A DNA stretch of 64,000 bases from Trichobilharzia szidati. Its lineage: Eukaryota > Platyhelminthes > Trematoda > Strigeidida > Schistosomatidae. The stretch lies in NCBI GenBank assembly GCA_944472155.2, contig OX235271.1:97477256-97541255 (forward strand). The letters run 5' to 3'. This document shows positions 34,670-45,054 of the stretch, piece by piece. Made by a program: the position numbers and the translations under genes. The stretch's first letter is position 1; each line of letters opens with the position of its first letter. The notes under the pieces were generated by a model. The model was not told the origin of the DNA, did no database searches, and saw only the letters and a program-made list of their open reading frames with translations.

Positions 34670-35420
34670 TGAACAATAAGTGATTTCCACAGCAGAGCAA
34701 GTGAAATTGTAACCTACCACTGTGATTAAATTCATCTCTCACATAATAACTTCATGTTGTTACGACAATCCAATCACCAAATCCCTGATATACAACTCTA
34801 ACACAGAAGACATCTTGTCTGTATGACTGATTTTGTTTTTATGGTGACAGACAAAATCAAACTCAGTAAGGCGAAAGAGATGTTGGCGACAGAGTAAATA
34901 AAAAAAGTTGCAGTCACCTTACTGTTACTAAATTTCTGAAGTTTTTTTAAACATTACTAGCCCCAATTTTTTCATAAATGACAGTCAGTAAAAATGAGAC
35001 ACCTGTAGTATGATGATTGATAGACCAGAGAATCTGAATTATTCTAATATGCTTTTGTTTGATAATGAGAATGTATTCTGTTATTTTGTTTCTAATGTAA
35101 ATTTTCTGAGAAATTGTTGCAGAATGGAGAACTAGAATAATCAGGAAAACTATTCTTTCTATGAAATTAGTGGGCCAGATCACCAAGTGCATGATAAAGG
35201 TCAACAATATCTATCTACAAAGACGTTCAATCCTTGAAAAAACATGAATGACAATAACGAAAATAGAATACGGAGAGAAATTCTGTGGAAGGACTTAGCC
35301 AGATTCATATATGATTTTCTAGGGATCAAATTCAGACAATTGTAGATTTAAGAATCGGTAATTAATAAACTCAGGTAATTATCTGATAAAAATGAGCGTT
35401 TATATTAGACTAAAATATGA
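34670..35420. other. AT-rich stretch, nothing recognised
   Basis: No repeat shared within the window was recognised. The minus-strand frame at 34947-35207 (86 codons) is hydrophobic and lacks motifs. Confidence 0.35.
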
Positions 35421-35437
35421 ATGAATAACAATAATAG

Positions 35438-35654
35438 TGGTTGGAGGATTTTATCATGAGCTGACATCAGTTAGAGAACCATTAGAAAACCTGGGAGTAC
35501 TGGACAGCTGTTTCGCACTAGTCTGGGACTCCTCATAAGTACGCACCCATAGCCAGGGTTCGAACTCAGGACCTTCTGGTTACAAGGTGAGCTCGTGGAC
35601 CATTAAGCCACTGGGACCAGATCCAACAAAATCCCTACAAAACCAATACTTGAA
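35438..35654 (-). mobile_element. SINE-A insertion with 14-bp target-site duplication
   Basis: AATAACAATAATAG at 35424-35437 is repeated at 35655-35668 and brackets the element, showing LINE-type retrotransposition. On the minus strand it starts with the module TTCAAGTATTGGTTTTGTAG, then GGTCCCAGTGGCTTAATGG with the A box and GAGTTCGAACCC as B box. The hammerhead is at 35492-35549 (box damaged: CTTATGAGG; GAAAC and GTC kept). The tail stops at TCCTCCAACCA. The leader found in full-length copies is absent, so transcription could have started near the head. Confidence 0.85.
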
Positions 35655-35669
35655 AATAACAATAATAGT

Positions 35670-36470
35670 TTAATGGAAATAGTTCTTTGATAATTTTTTA
35701 AGAATAAGTTAATGAAGAGATAGAATAAATTTGATACAATCGTTGTGAAATATAATACAGGAACAGGAGCATATTCAATTGCATATTTTTAGTAAACACA
35801 TGTGTATACGATAATAAAACTTTGAAATAGGTTTTCGCTTCTAATTTTTTACAACCTCTGGAAACCATGAACTCTTGTGATAGTAATAAGTGCACCTCAT
35901 AGCTGAATATCTAAATATTGTGAATCAGCACACAGGACACTTCTAGACAGGAATTTAATCCTTTCAAATATTCATAGTGACCGTTAGTTAAAGACACTGT
36001 AGTGAATCAAAGAAGTTTGTTAAATCTCTTTAACTATCTCTGATCAGTTTATTCGTCTGTGCGGGTAGACAATTGTATTTTCAAGGGACAAGAACGCGGC
36101 GGCTGCGTTGTGAAGTGATTGTGTATCTCTACATTCTCTTCAAATCATAGTCAATAAAAACACCTTTGGGCAGCCATAAATGTTATATTCTCCCTTCACT
36201 AGTTGGAACAGTGTTAAGGACAGCCTGCCCACTAGGTTGGGTGGGCCAGGTTAAAGAGTTAGCAGGTAGTGTGGCCAAAGCTCAGGTCTAATAGGATATA
36301 GGGCTACATAGCCAAATGAAAGTCAGTTCGAAGTCATTCAGGTAGCCTAGCTAACTGGTAACCTAGAACATAAAACAGTAAGTTCACAATGACTGCTATC
36401 TAAATCTCCCAGCGTTGTACCTTTTGAGTTGATTTTGTACTGTCAGCTGTTAAAATTATGCACTAAAATA
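35670..36470. other. Mixed-composition stretch, nothing recognised
   Basis: The part 36060-36380 is visibly less AT-rich (for example GAACGCGGCGGCTGCGTTG near 36090) than its surroundings. No frame or repeat relation was found. Confidence 0.35.
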
Positions 36471-36472
36471 TA

Positions 36473-36645
36473 TTATTATTGTATCCTTTAATTCCTACAG
36501 GAACATAGGGCTTCAGCCGTGCGTCTCCATTGCGTTCGGTTCTCTGCTAGAGTCTTCAACTGGCTCCATGTCTGCCCACACGTTTTCATCTCCTCTTCAC
36601 ATGACCTCCTCCAAGTCACCCTTGGACGACCAACTCACCGACTAA
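36473..36645 (-). pseudogene. RTE-clade (SR2-like) retrotransposon, extreme 3' end
   Basis: The minus strand reads [20 protein letters not shown], then QTWSQLKTLAENRTQWRR. It is nearly identical to the end of the copy at 890-1005 and finishes at a CAATAATAATA tail (36481 downward). The match covers only the last 150 bp, a typical 5'-truncated insertion. Confidence 0.8.
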
Positions 36646-36649
36646 AATA

Positions 36650-38635
36650 TATAGATAACTGTAATTTATTCGTTCTGAAAACGAAAAGCGAAACCATATT
36701 AACTGGAAATTTTTAATTTCTTCGTGAAGTACTTTAGAAAACTTTTGCTGTTAGATTGCGTCTATCTATTACAAAGTCAAGACTAAGATGTAGGCTTCAC
36801 CACCTAGGAACCGTTTATTGTTAGTTATGTTGGACATGTGAGAGATCTTATAAAGACGTGATGTTTTCCTTCTGTAATTCAGTTACCGTTTATATGAAAT
36901 CAATATGACTACTGAAAAAACCATATGCAGTCCTTTTCATTTACAAGTGTATATTTGTATCGAAATGTTATAAATTCGTATAGCCTGCAAATACTTTTCC
37001 AGATGCTCACAATTGACAGACTAAAACAAGCCGTTTACAAGAGTGAAAATCACCACACTTATAGCTAATAAAACGATAATCATAAGCAAAATCTATTTTT
37101 TTTCAAGATTACATAATCTGGCAATACTGAATATTTCTTCCTGGTAAATAGACTACATAATTCATTTGAGAACAGTTAATAAAATAAATATTACTTTATT
37201 TCAGATAACCTAAGCCTTTCTACTGAGATCACTTTGAAACTATAACCTTCAGTAACTTATGTACTAACCAAGTGACATGATTTCAAACACCCATCCGCTT
37301 AAATGCCTTTCAAACCGAAAAAAACACACATTCAACGACTGTTCTTTGACAGGAGCTCATGAATTCCACTTATTCTTTATAATTATAAAACTAAGTTTAA
37401 TATTCATGTTTATAACCACTATGGTGTTTTAGCAACTGGTATACAGATGAAAGGGATCTAGGAAACACAAAGTAAATCTTGCATTACTTTGCTTTCACTA
37501 CCTAATACTGCGCAGTTTTTCTATTCGCATATAAAAAAAATTTGTTTATTGCCGATGTTGGATCACTTCATAGCATGCGACTCAATAATTTATTCTTTTC
37601 TGATTGATAACACATTCTCTTTCCTCATGGGAAATAATTACAAAACTTCATCGACATTGTGATATCGAAGAAGAAGAAGAAGACAAAGAAGTATCAGGAA
37701 TAAAGTGACCGGTTAAGAAATAGCCTAATAATACATAGAATTATTATTGATTTTCATTAATTAGCCTACTGGCTTTTCTGCAACTATATATATATATGTG
37801 AACAATGGAAGTCAAAAGTTCCATTTACTGTGAACAGGAATAAATAATACAAGACTCCTTATTTGTTAATACCTAATGAATCATAAATTAAATGACACAC
37901 AGTCCTACGGGAACTAACATTTCCCAGTAATTATTAATTGAATACGTGGTTGTATTCCCCTATTTCATGTTTCTTGAAATGGTCGTTCAACATCACTCTA
38001 GTAACACTTTAAAAATACGCGGCAAGAAGAGATTTCTCGGCTTATATTGTTCTTTTTTCCTTTCTTTACATCATTAGAGAAGCTATTGTTTAATATGCAG
38101 GCGAAAATTGCTTGCCACCATATAGCATCATGTGATACAATATTTTGTAGTTAGAAATGCTACATAGGCGCATATGTATGATAATCAACAGTCACTTTAA
38201 AGAATTGCCTTCAATAAATCTTTTTGTAGAATATACCGTTATAAAGATTAGAGTATTGTCTTACAATATCCGGTCATAATCACAGGAAAAATCATAAAAG
38301 TGTCACTGTCATTATGCATCGCTTAATTATTTTTGGTCGTTTGAACATAAGATAATAAAAATCTAGTGTGCACGTAGTTGAATTTGCATTAACGTATATA
38401 AAAGTTTCTTGAGATGAGTTATAATCTTTGGGATTAGATTCAGTTTTAAAACACCTTACAGAATAGGATGATAGATGCGGTAAATGACGACTAATACTGG
38501 ATGCTAAAAGCATTACTATCAAACGTTTAGTGTTGGTGAGTATGTCAGTAACGTAGATTGTGTAAGAAAACTCTTCTGTAGAGGGAGTAATAAGATTACA
38601 CACCAGCTAATTTTATGAATGATCTAAGTTCCTAC
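36650..38635. other. AT-rich stretch, nothing recognised
   Basis: It contains a (GAA)n run at 37668-37683 and a (TA)n run near 37787-37796. The frame 38292-38603 (minus, 103 codons) has no motif. Confidence 0.35.
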
Positions 38636-38639
38636 TCCT

Positions 38640-38870
38640 ACAGGTTTCCATGGCTTCAGTAATGCAGTTGCAGTTCCTATACGTTCTGAGCTTCAGGCTT
38701 GAACTTTGAAGTTTCGATAGAAGTTGGGGCTTCTAACCTCACGACCAACTTTCCCTCTTTACTCGACTTACTTCAGGCTAAGTAGGGTTTAGGAGTGCGT
38801 CGGCCAGGGATTGAACCCCGGACGACTTACATGGTTGGCAAGCGATCAACCGCTGAATCACCGATGCCTT
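38640..38870 (-). mobile_element. SINE-B copy, diverged
   Basis: The minus strand reads a head with A-box-like TGATTCAGCGG, B box GGTTCAATCCC and GCCGACGCAC. The body follows: TAGCCTGAAGTAAG, AGAGGGAAAGTTGGTCGTGA, GGTTAGAAGC, TTCAAGCCTGAAGC and an ACGTATAGGAACTG end. Order and spacing match SINE-B with many substitutions. Confidence 0.65.
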
Positions 38871-38874
38871 CATT

Positions 38875-40070
38875 GATTAGCTTACTTCATTTATTACTCA
38901 AGCTATCACATTTTCACAGATATGTGGGGACAAGTTTCTCCGGATACCTGATCGTGGCATTTAAATTTACACAGATACAGAAATGTATCTACAATCAGTA
39001 ATTTATCTTTGATGCGTAGAGTCAGTACTGACCTAATTCAATAAGTATGAGTATGTTAAACACATTGTATTATAATGCTTATTTTAAACATATAATTCTT
39101 TACAGAACCTCTTACATGGCTACTTTGTCACAAACTTCTGTCCTGTTTGTTTTACATTTGACCGGCTTTGAATATCAAGTTGGAATTTTTAGTTTATTTT
39201 GTTCGCAGGCAGTAGTGAAAAACCGTAAAACATTCTGAAACTGAATGGATCACAAGCATAAATTCAAATGTTATTTCTGTCATAAATCATTACACTTTAA
39301 CACAGTTTTTAAAAATTATTTGTCAAGAAAGATGTATAATGCTGTAGTAACAGACCCACTTCACAAATAAAATATACTGATTAACACAAGGGTAACTTCT
39401 ATGAACGGTAGGGCAAACGAAGTGAATGATAACATATTCAAAATGTTGCGGGACAATCTTGAATAGTTAATTTCTTTTTTTTTGAAAACATGAGTTTAAC
39501 ATAACCGACCGGAAACATTAACCCTCAGAGAACCAGAGTTTCACGTTCACCTACAGCCAGATATATTTGCTTGCTTAGCATAAATCACGAGGTCAAGCGA
39601 ATAAATCAACTTAAAAAAATATTCTGTTTGGTCCCAATAGAATAAATGACTTTTTAAATTGCAGTTTGACGAATAAATTTGTTCATTCAACTTGTAGTTT
39701 TTAAAAGTTTATTCTGTCATACATTAGGACAGTTGACTGTGTTGTCCACTTTTTCTTATGTGTGTATATTTCTGCGATGTGTATTTCATTTGTTAAGAAA
39801 TTATCGTAATAATTAGTCATTCATGAAATTGTCAAGTATTTCTAACAAAACTTTAAAACAGAGTTACAATAAACAAATTAGAGGTCAATAGCTTGCTATG
39901 ATTTATGAAAACAATTTAAGTATCAGATGTCCTAATGTCATATAAGGACTGTGCAAGCTAATAAAGATAAATTCGTTTGACTTAAAATGCTAATATTTAT
40001 TAAATTATTTTCAAAGTTTTGTCCTATTACTGAACTAATTGCATAATAAGAAATGATCAGGCTGGTCCTG
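38875..40070. other. AT-rich stretch, nothing recognised
   Basis: No shared repeat or family-like frame was recognised. Confidence 0.35.
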
Positions 40071-40074
40071 TGTT

Positions 40075-40310
40075 CTTAATCTTTTCAATCCTTTGCATTC
40101 GGAGTGAAACATGGGGCTCCAAACTTGAGCTTTAAAGTTTTAGTGGAGGAGTTATTGTACTCATTAGGTGTGACTGCTAGCTCCCTTTCCAACCTTCTCT
40201 CTACCGAATTTACTGTCAGCTAAATCAGGTTTAGAAGTGCTTGTAATCGAACTTTGACCACATGCACTATGAGGGGTCATTCTAACAGTGAACCAATGAT
40301 TCACACGCAC
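40075..40310 (-). mobile_element. SINE-B copy, strongly diverged
   Basis: Read on the minus strand it shows GAATCATTGGTTCACTG, CATGTGGTCAAAGTTCGATT (B-box area), CTGATTTAGCTGACAGTAAA, AGAGAAGGTTGGAAAGGGAG, CTAGCAGTC and AAGCTCAAGTTTGGAGCCCC. The end, CATGTTTCACTCCGAATG, corresponds to the CTATGTTCCACTGGGAACG end of the family. Confidence 0.5.
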
Positions 40311-40487
40311 ACACACATCCTCTTCACAGAGTCGATCAAATGGGAGATAAAAATTGAAATCACCATTTCATGTGTTTCGAAAAGATTTGTGAATGCACTC
40401 TTCTTCTGCACTTTGTTCAAGCAATAATTATATCGTTCATACATAGTAAACATTATAATCAGTTTAATATGAAGCTAACATGTGTGT

Positions 40488-40505
40488 GGGTGGGTGGGTG
40501 GTGGG
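40488..40505 (+). other. Potential G-quadruplex
   Basis: Four GGG runs are separated by T, T and TGGT in 18 bases, preceded by a TGTGTG stretch. Very short loops favour a stable parallel quadruplex. It stands alone in AT-rich DNA, so it is notable, but a simple GGGT microsatellite origin is equally likely. Confidence 0.6.
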
Positions 40506-41112
40506 AAATGCAGGTTTATGGGCAATAGCGGAGTCAGCTAAGAAGGATTGAAGATAACAGGATGAAATGAAATGAGTCACTAAAGCCCATGTTCCATTAG
40601 TACGCAAAATAAATAATAATAACCCCGTAAATACTTTCCCACCTCCTTAAAATCCTAAATCCTTTTCAGCATCAAATGTGCAGACATAGTTGAGTCTTGA
40701 AGTGGTATGAATAAGATATATTAGCAATGAGCTGCAGTCATAGCCCACTACAATTTTTCGCTTTATAAAAGAAATATCTACTTATCCAGTAGTATTTTAC
40801 CTCATGAGGTTGAAATATACTGATCAGGACACTCACAGAAACCAATAGTTTGTTGATAGCATCTGAAGTTTATATATTCAAGTGTGAAATATATTCTTAA
40901 AATAAGAGATAAGACTTTAGTTGTGAAGTTGTACTGTTTCATTCATATTTAGTATTTATTTTATATCTGAATGCAAGGAAATTTATTTCCATTTACGTGA
41001 GTAACAGACATATATATCCTAAGAGTGTCAGGTTTTCACACGATTTAGGTATATAATTTCAGAGTGAACTCTCGAGCAAAATCCAAATTATGTGGAAGTA
41101 TTATGTAATACG

Positions 41113-41345
41113 GTGCGTCGGTGGCGTAGCGGTTAGGACGCTCGCCAACCATGCACATGGTCCGGCATTCAATCCCCGGCCGACGCACTCCTTTACCTCG
41201 CTAAGCCAGAAATAATGCTAGTGAAGAGGAAAGGTTGCGCATGAGGCTAGCAACCCCATCCTGTAAAAATAAACACTGCTACAGAAACTTCAAGCCACTA
41301 GCCTGAAGCCTTATGTTCCACTGGGGAACGTGAAGGAAAAAGTAA
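41113..41345 (+). mobile_element. SINE-B insertion with 14-bp target-site duplication
   Basis: ATTATGTAATACGG at 41100-41113 recurs at 41346-41359, framing the element. The head (41113-41188) is GTGCGTCGGTGGCGTAGCGG to GGCCGACGCAC, with a complete 7-bp acceptor stem and an A box TGGCGTAGCGG. The B box is slightly damaged (GCATTCAATCC). The body is as at 17.7 kb and ends GGGGAACGTGAAGGAAAAA. The duplication shows LINE-machinery insertion and fixes the SINE-B ends. Confidence 0.9.
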
Positions 41346-41364
41346 ATTATGTAATACGGCAGAT

Positions 41365-42505
41365 ATGCTGGTTTTACAAAATGATTGAATAAATTTCAAT
41401 TAAAGTAAAAGTATACCTTAACAAGCAGAAGAGATACTGAGTAAAAGTAAAAACCCTATAAACCTAATATGCGTCATATAATATCTAGTTGAGGATGATA
41501 ATGACGATATTAATAATAATAATTAAGCAAGACAATTTGTTTTTTGTTATCTAAATACGACGGTAATTCAAAATTGCCGCTTCATTAATTCTATTTCACA
41601 CTAAGCCTAAATAGCATTTTGTCTGTTTTAAACTACGTAAATATTCCGTAAAAAAAATCAAATAAAATTTATTATTCCGTTGAATTGTGAATAAATGTAT
41701 TAGCTAGTTGAATAATCAACTATGGGTAGTATTCCGCTTCTTTTAATCTAAGTATGGCTATAGAGTGTTATCACACAAACATTATGTGCATCAAATATAC
41801 CCTAGTGAATTGCTTTCATTCAACTTCCGTAATTCATTCCATACATAAATAACACTGTAATACGTCCTCTTATCATAAATACAAACATAAAAGAGGATCA
41901 CTTCTGTGAAAATAGCATAAAGATGTTCCTCTAACTGAGCACTAAAAGACATTGAAAAATAAATAAGGCATTCACAGTCATATGTCTGAATATACTTTAT
42001 AGGGTTACCTTTAAATATAGTTGTTTACATATTATGAAATATAATTTAGGAATTCAATAACATTAAAATAAACTCCTGCTAATCAAAATTTGTATTCTGA
42101 TGAAAGCAGAAATAGCCTCTGTGATTTGTACTCACCTAATATAGAGTTAAAGGTTGCATTGTTTTGAAATAAATTCTTTATTCCATCATGTGAAATCGCA
42201 TCGCTAATGTTAATGTCTTATGATAGATTTATTATAAATTCAAACAATACTCATAATACTTCTGAGTGAATTTGACATACATAATATATTTTCAGAATGG
42301 GAAAAATTACTGATTGGTTTAGACTTTTGTCAGAGTCTGATTGGATAATCCCCTCCTAAGTGAATGTAATTTACTTATCGTGTGACATTCAAATTGAATA
42401 ATAATAATAATCCCAATTATAATTATGATATTATCATATTGAACAAAATATTGTCCTTAAAATGATTTTATGTAACAAGTAAATAAATTGTTGATACATG
42501 TAAAT
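41365..42505. other. AT-rich stretch with (AAT)n runs
   Basis: (AAT)n runs lie near 41510-41523 and 42399-42412. No coding or repeat relation was recognised. Confidence 0.35.
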
Positions 42506-42509
42506 TATC

Positions 42510-42860
42510 GAGTGTTAGTTTGCTGGGATTTGATTGGCTACATGAGGTGACATCATTTGGAGAACCTGGAAGTACTGGGCAACCACTTTAACATGGCACA
42601 CCCACCGAAGCTCAAACTCAGGGTTTGCCAGTTACAAAGTAGCCTCGTAGACCATTCATCCAATGGGACCCTACTCAATTGCCCATGTATCCGAACTTCT
42701 GCCAATACGCGATATATAGCGCAACTACCAGTCATAGGTGGGTGAATGTTCTCTCACATGACTTGGTGGACTCCGCTGGGTACGACTTCTCACTAGAGTT
42801 ACAGGTAACTTCCTCTATGGAATTAGTCGCTAGTCAGCATCAGATTAACTGTTAAGTTTT
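42510..42860 (-). mobile_element. SINE-A, full-length but ribozyme-deleted copy
   Basis: The minus strand shows the leader (GATGCTGACTAGCGACTAAT, TCTAGTGAGAAGTCGTACCC, GTCATGTGAGAGAACATTCA, GGCAGAAGTTCGG). The head has A-box-like GGATGAATGG, and the B-box area reads CCCTGAGTTTGAGC. The sequence then passes from GTGTGCCATG to TTGCCCAGTACTTCCAGG. The CTGANGA and stem II part is lost and only a degenerate AAAGTGG remains before the cleavage region. The tail ends TAGCCAATCAAATCCCAG. Confidence 0.7.
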
Positions 42861-42888
42861 GGCCACAATATGATGCCAAGTATCTGTT

Positions 42889-43239
42889 GTGCTCGTCAGG
42901 ACGTTAAAAGGAAAAAATACATTTCCCTTCTTGATGAATATCTATTTGAATGCAGACGCCAACTTCACATTGTCCTTTTTGGAAGGGACAGTGGTTTTCT
43001 GCTATTTAAACTATTTATTCCCAGGAAACGGGGGAAAATTTCACGCTTTTATACACAAAGCTTTCACTTTGCCGTTGTATTCAGTACATTTTCTGCTTCA
43101 TTCTGTCATTAGGAAGTCGGGAACAAAGGTTATGCATTGGTATAAAACTACAACACCTAGGGCTAAGAGTGAGTATCCAGCTATACGCACACCAACTACA
43201 AGAAATTTTCTTATTCCTTTCTTCGTTTTCAGAATATGA
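42889..43239 (+). CDS. Open frame of 116 codons, unknown, probably not a gene
   Basis: The frame from 42889 is rich in Phe, Leu and Lys and shows no motif. It overlaps an 80-codon frame from 42870 in another phase. It directly follows a SINE-A copy and is less AT-rich than neighbouring DNA. No splice or promoter signals stand out. It may be an exon, a piece of an unrecognised element, or chance. Confidence 0.15.
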   Translation: MLVRTLKGKNTFPFLMNIYLNADANFTLSFLEGTVVFCYLNYLFPGNGGKFHAFIHKAFTLPLYSVHFLLHSVIRKSGTKVMHWYKTTTPRAKSEYPAIRTPTTRNFLIPFFVFRI

Positions 43240-43445
43240 ATCCCCTTAAAATAGTCTCACTGTGGCCGTCCTTATAAACGAAGCAGTGCCTGAGCATGTA
43301 AGTAGTTTATTAAATCAGTTATAACTGTATTCTGTGGTGATATACAGGAAGAAAAACACTATGGACAACAGGAAGCAACAAACCAACTCAAAATAAGCGC
43401 TAATACTATAAAGTTGAAGACAAATTATAAATATATCGGCATTAT

Positions 43446-43911
43446 TTTTCAAGTATTGGTTTTGTAGGGATTTTGGTGCGTACTGTGAAGAGTCCCGGAC
43501 TAGGACGAAGCAGATGTCCAGTGCTCACAGGCTTTTCAGTGGTTTACTAACTGATGTCAGCTAATGATGAAATCCTCCTGTAACAACAGAAGACAAGGGC
43601 CAGGCAACAGATCAGTTTTATTACGAAAACCAACAGGTATTTATATGTATTTTACGTACATTAATAAGGCTCTGCCCGCAGAAAGAAGGCGGTCTTCTGA
43701 TTGGTTGTTTGCAAACAAACGCAGTCTTCTGCTTTCTCGTTTTCGATATTTCTCGGAAATGCGAGCCACTTGTCTGCGAATCATATTTGTCCACGTCTAG
43801 GTCAGCTGTGATCGGTCGTTGAATCAGCCTAGATTAATTTCTACCAATCAGCGTAGATCAATGCCTACCAATTGGCTAGCAGCTTGCTCTCACCACACTC
43901 CAACCAATATC
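43446..43911 (+). mobile_element. SINE-A, truncated copy split by a solo LTR
   Basis: It begins TTTTCAAGTATTGGTTTTGT, the end module, and jumps directly into GGTGCGTACTGTGAAGAGTC, so leader and tRNA-like head are missing. The hammerhead (43475-43527) has stem I GTACTG/CAGTGC, stem II GTCC/GGAC and GTC, but GAAGC replaces GAAAC and the box lacks one base. The tail reaches GAAATCCTCC (43578), is interrupted by the LTR and resumes as CTCCAACCAATAT at 43898. Confidence 0.75.
43579..43897 (-). mobile_element. Solo LTR, family 1 (319 bp), inside SINE-A
   Basis: It runs TGTAACAACAGAAGACAAGG to GCTCTCACCACA; on the minus strand it is TGTGGTGAGAGC...TTGTTACA. CTCC at 43575-43578 is repeated at 43898-43901 as a 4-bp target duplication. 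The sequence matches, in opposite orientation, the LTRs at 44.7 and 51.5 kb (shared blocks CTAGCCAATTGG, CAACCAATCAGAAGAC, TGGCCCTTGTCTTCTG). Length and TG...CA form fit a Gypsy-type schistosome LTR such as Boudicca, but the family name is a guess. Confidence 0.8.
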
Positions 43912-44714
43912 TGCATTAATACAATGATTTCTGAACTCCTTTTTCAAAGTATCCAACTGTAAGCTTCAAGTATTATGTTAAACCCAAATAGACAATGTAC
44001 ATTACTTGGTTGACATCAGTAGCCCATGAATTTTTCATCCAGTAAATTTCCCACAGTCTTATAAAATCATGTATGCACAATTGTGTATATAACAGTCTGC
44101 ATATGCATAACTTTTATAGAGGTAAACGGAATTCTAGAGATTGGAAATTGTGATGGATACCGCTGAGTAAACACATCCCGTAAAATAGCTAAATAATTGG
44201 CTGTAATGAGAAAATGAAGGTTTGAGGACTGCACATTAAGTAATATGAACTTAACACGCATTCACTGGCTTTTAATTAAAGCCAGTACCACCAGACTATT
44301 CGACTGACTAACTCAAAAGTTACCTTTAGGTGACTAGGAAAAACCAATGCTGCTTCCATTTCGTATACACACTTCAGAATCAAGAAAAGAATGCAAGATT
44401 TTTAACACCCTATGGTTCTGGAAAATTTACTGGTCAAGATGTCCCCTTTGTGTTATGTCGGCGACAACATAACAATACCAATGATTTGTCGGGTTCGATT
44501 CTAATTCTGACTTGAAAAGCCCAAGAATATGAAGAAAGATAACTGGTGGCGGTGAGAACAATTCTCTTTTTTATGCAAAATCACATTGTATACAAATATT
44601 ATGTACTTTGAAGAGTCGAACTGAGAAACAGCCATTTATAATGGTTGCATAAAGTCAGGTTCCTAGGTTGTACAATCTCATTGTAATAAATAATCTGCCT
44701 TAGCCCAATGGTTT

Positions 44715-45050
44715 TGTGGTGACAGCTGTCTACTAGCCAAATTGGTAGACAGTAATTTACGTCAATGTTTACGTTCTCAAGATTTGTCGTGAGAAAATAT
44801 GAACAAAGACTGATTCAAAACCGACCACAGCAGACTTTGCGTAGGGGGATACAGTTAACATATAGATGATCTGGCATTCAAGAAACAGTCGCAAAGAGAT
44901 TAAAGTTTGACTTTAAGTGAGAAACAACCAATCAGAAGACTGTGTTTGTTTGCTTAACTAATCTATAATAATGTACATGAAAATATATAAATATGCTTTG
45001 ATTTCCTTAATAAACGATCTGTTGCCTGGCCCTTGTCTTCTGTTGTTACA
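44715..45050 (+). mobile_element. Solo LTR, family 1 (336 bp)
   Basis: It starts TGTGGTGACAGCTG and ends CTTCTGTTGTTACA. GTTT at 44711-44714 is repeated at 45051-45054. Near the 3' part are TATAAATATG and AATAAA, candidate TATA and polyA signals of the LTR. With the copy at 43.6 kb it forms an inverted pair about 0.8 kb apart, but each has its own target duplication, so they are separate insertions. Confidence 0.8.
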
Positions 45051-45054
45051 GTTT

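Noticed and set aside
36519..36716. Plus-strand 65-codon frame
   Set aside because: It is the antisense of the RTE 3' end, whose minus-strand translation matches the family.
43579..45050. A single DNA transposon with long terminal inverted repeats
   Set aside because: Both ends are complete TG...CA LTRs, each with its own 4-bp target duplication. They are two separate solo LTRs.
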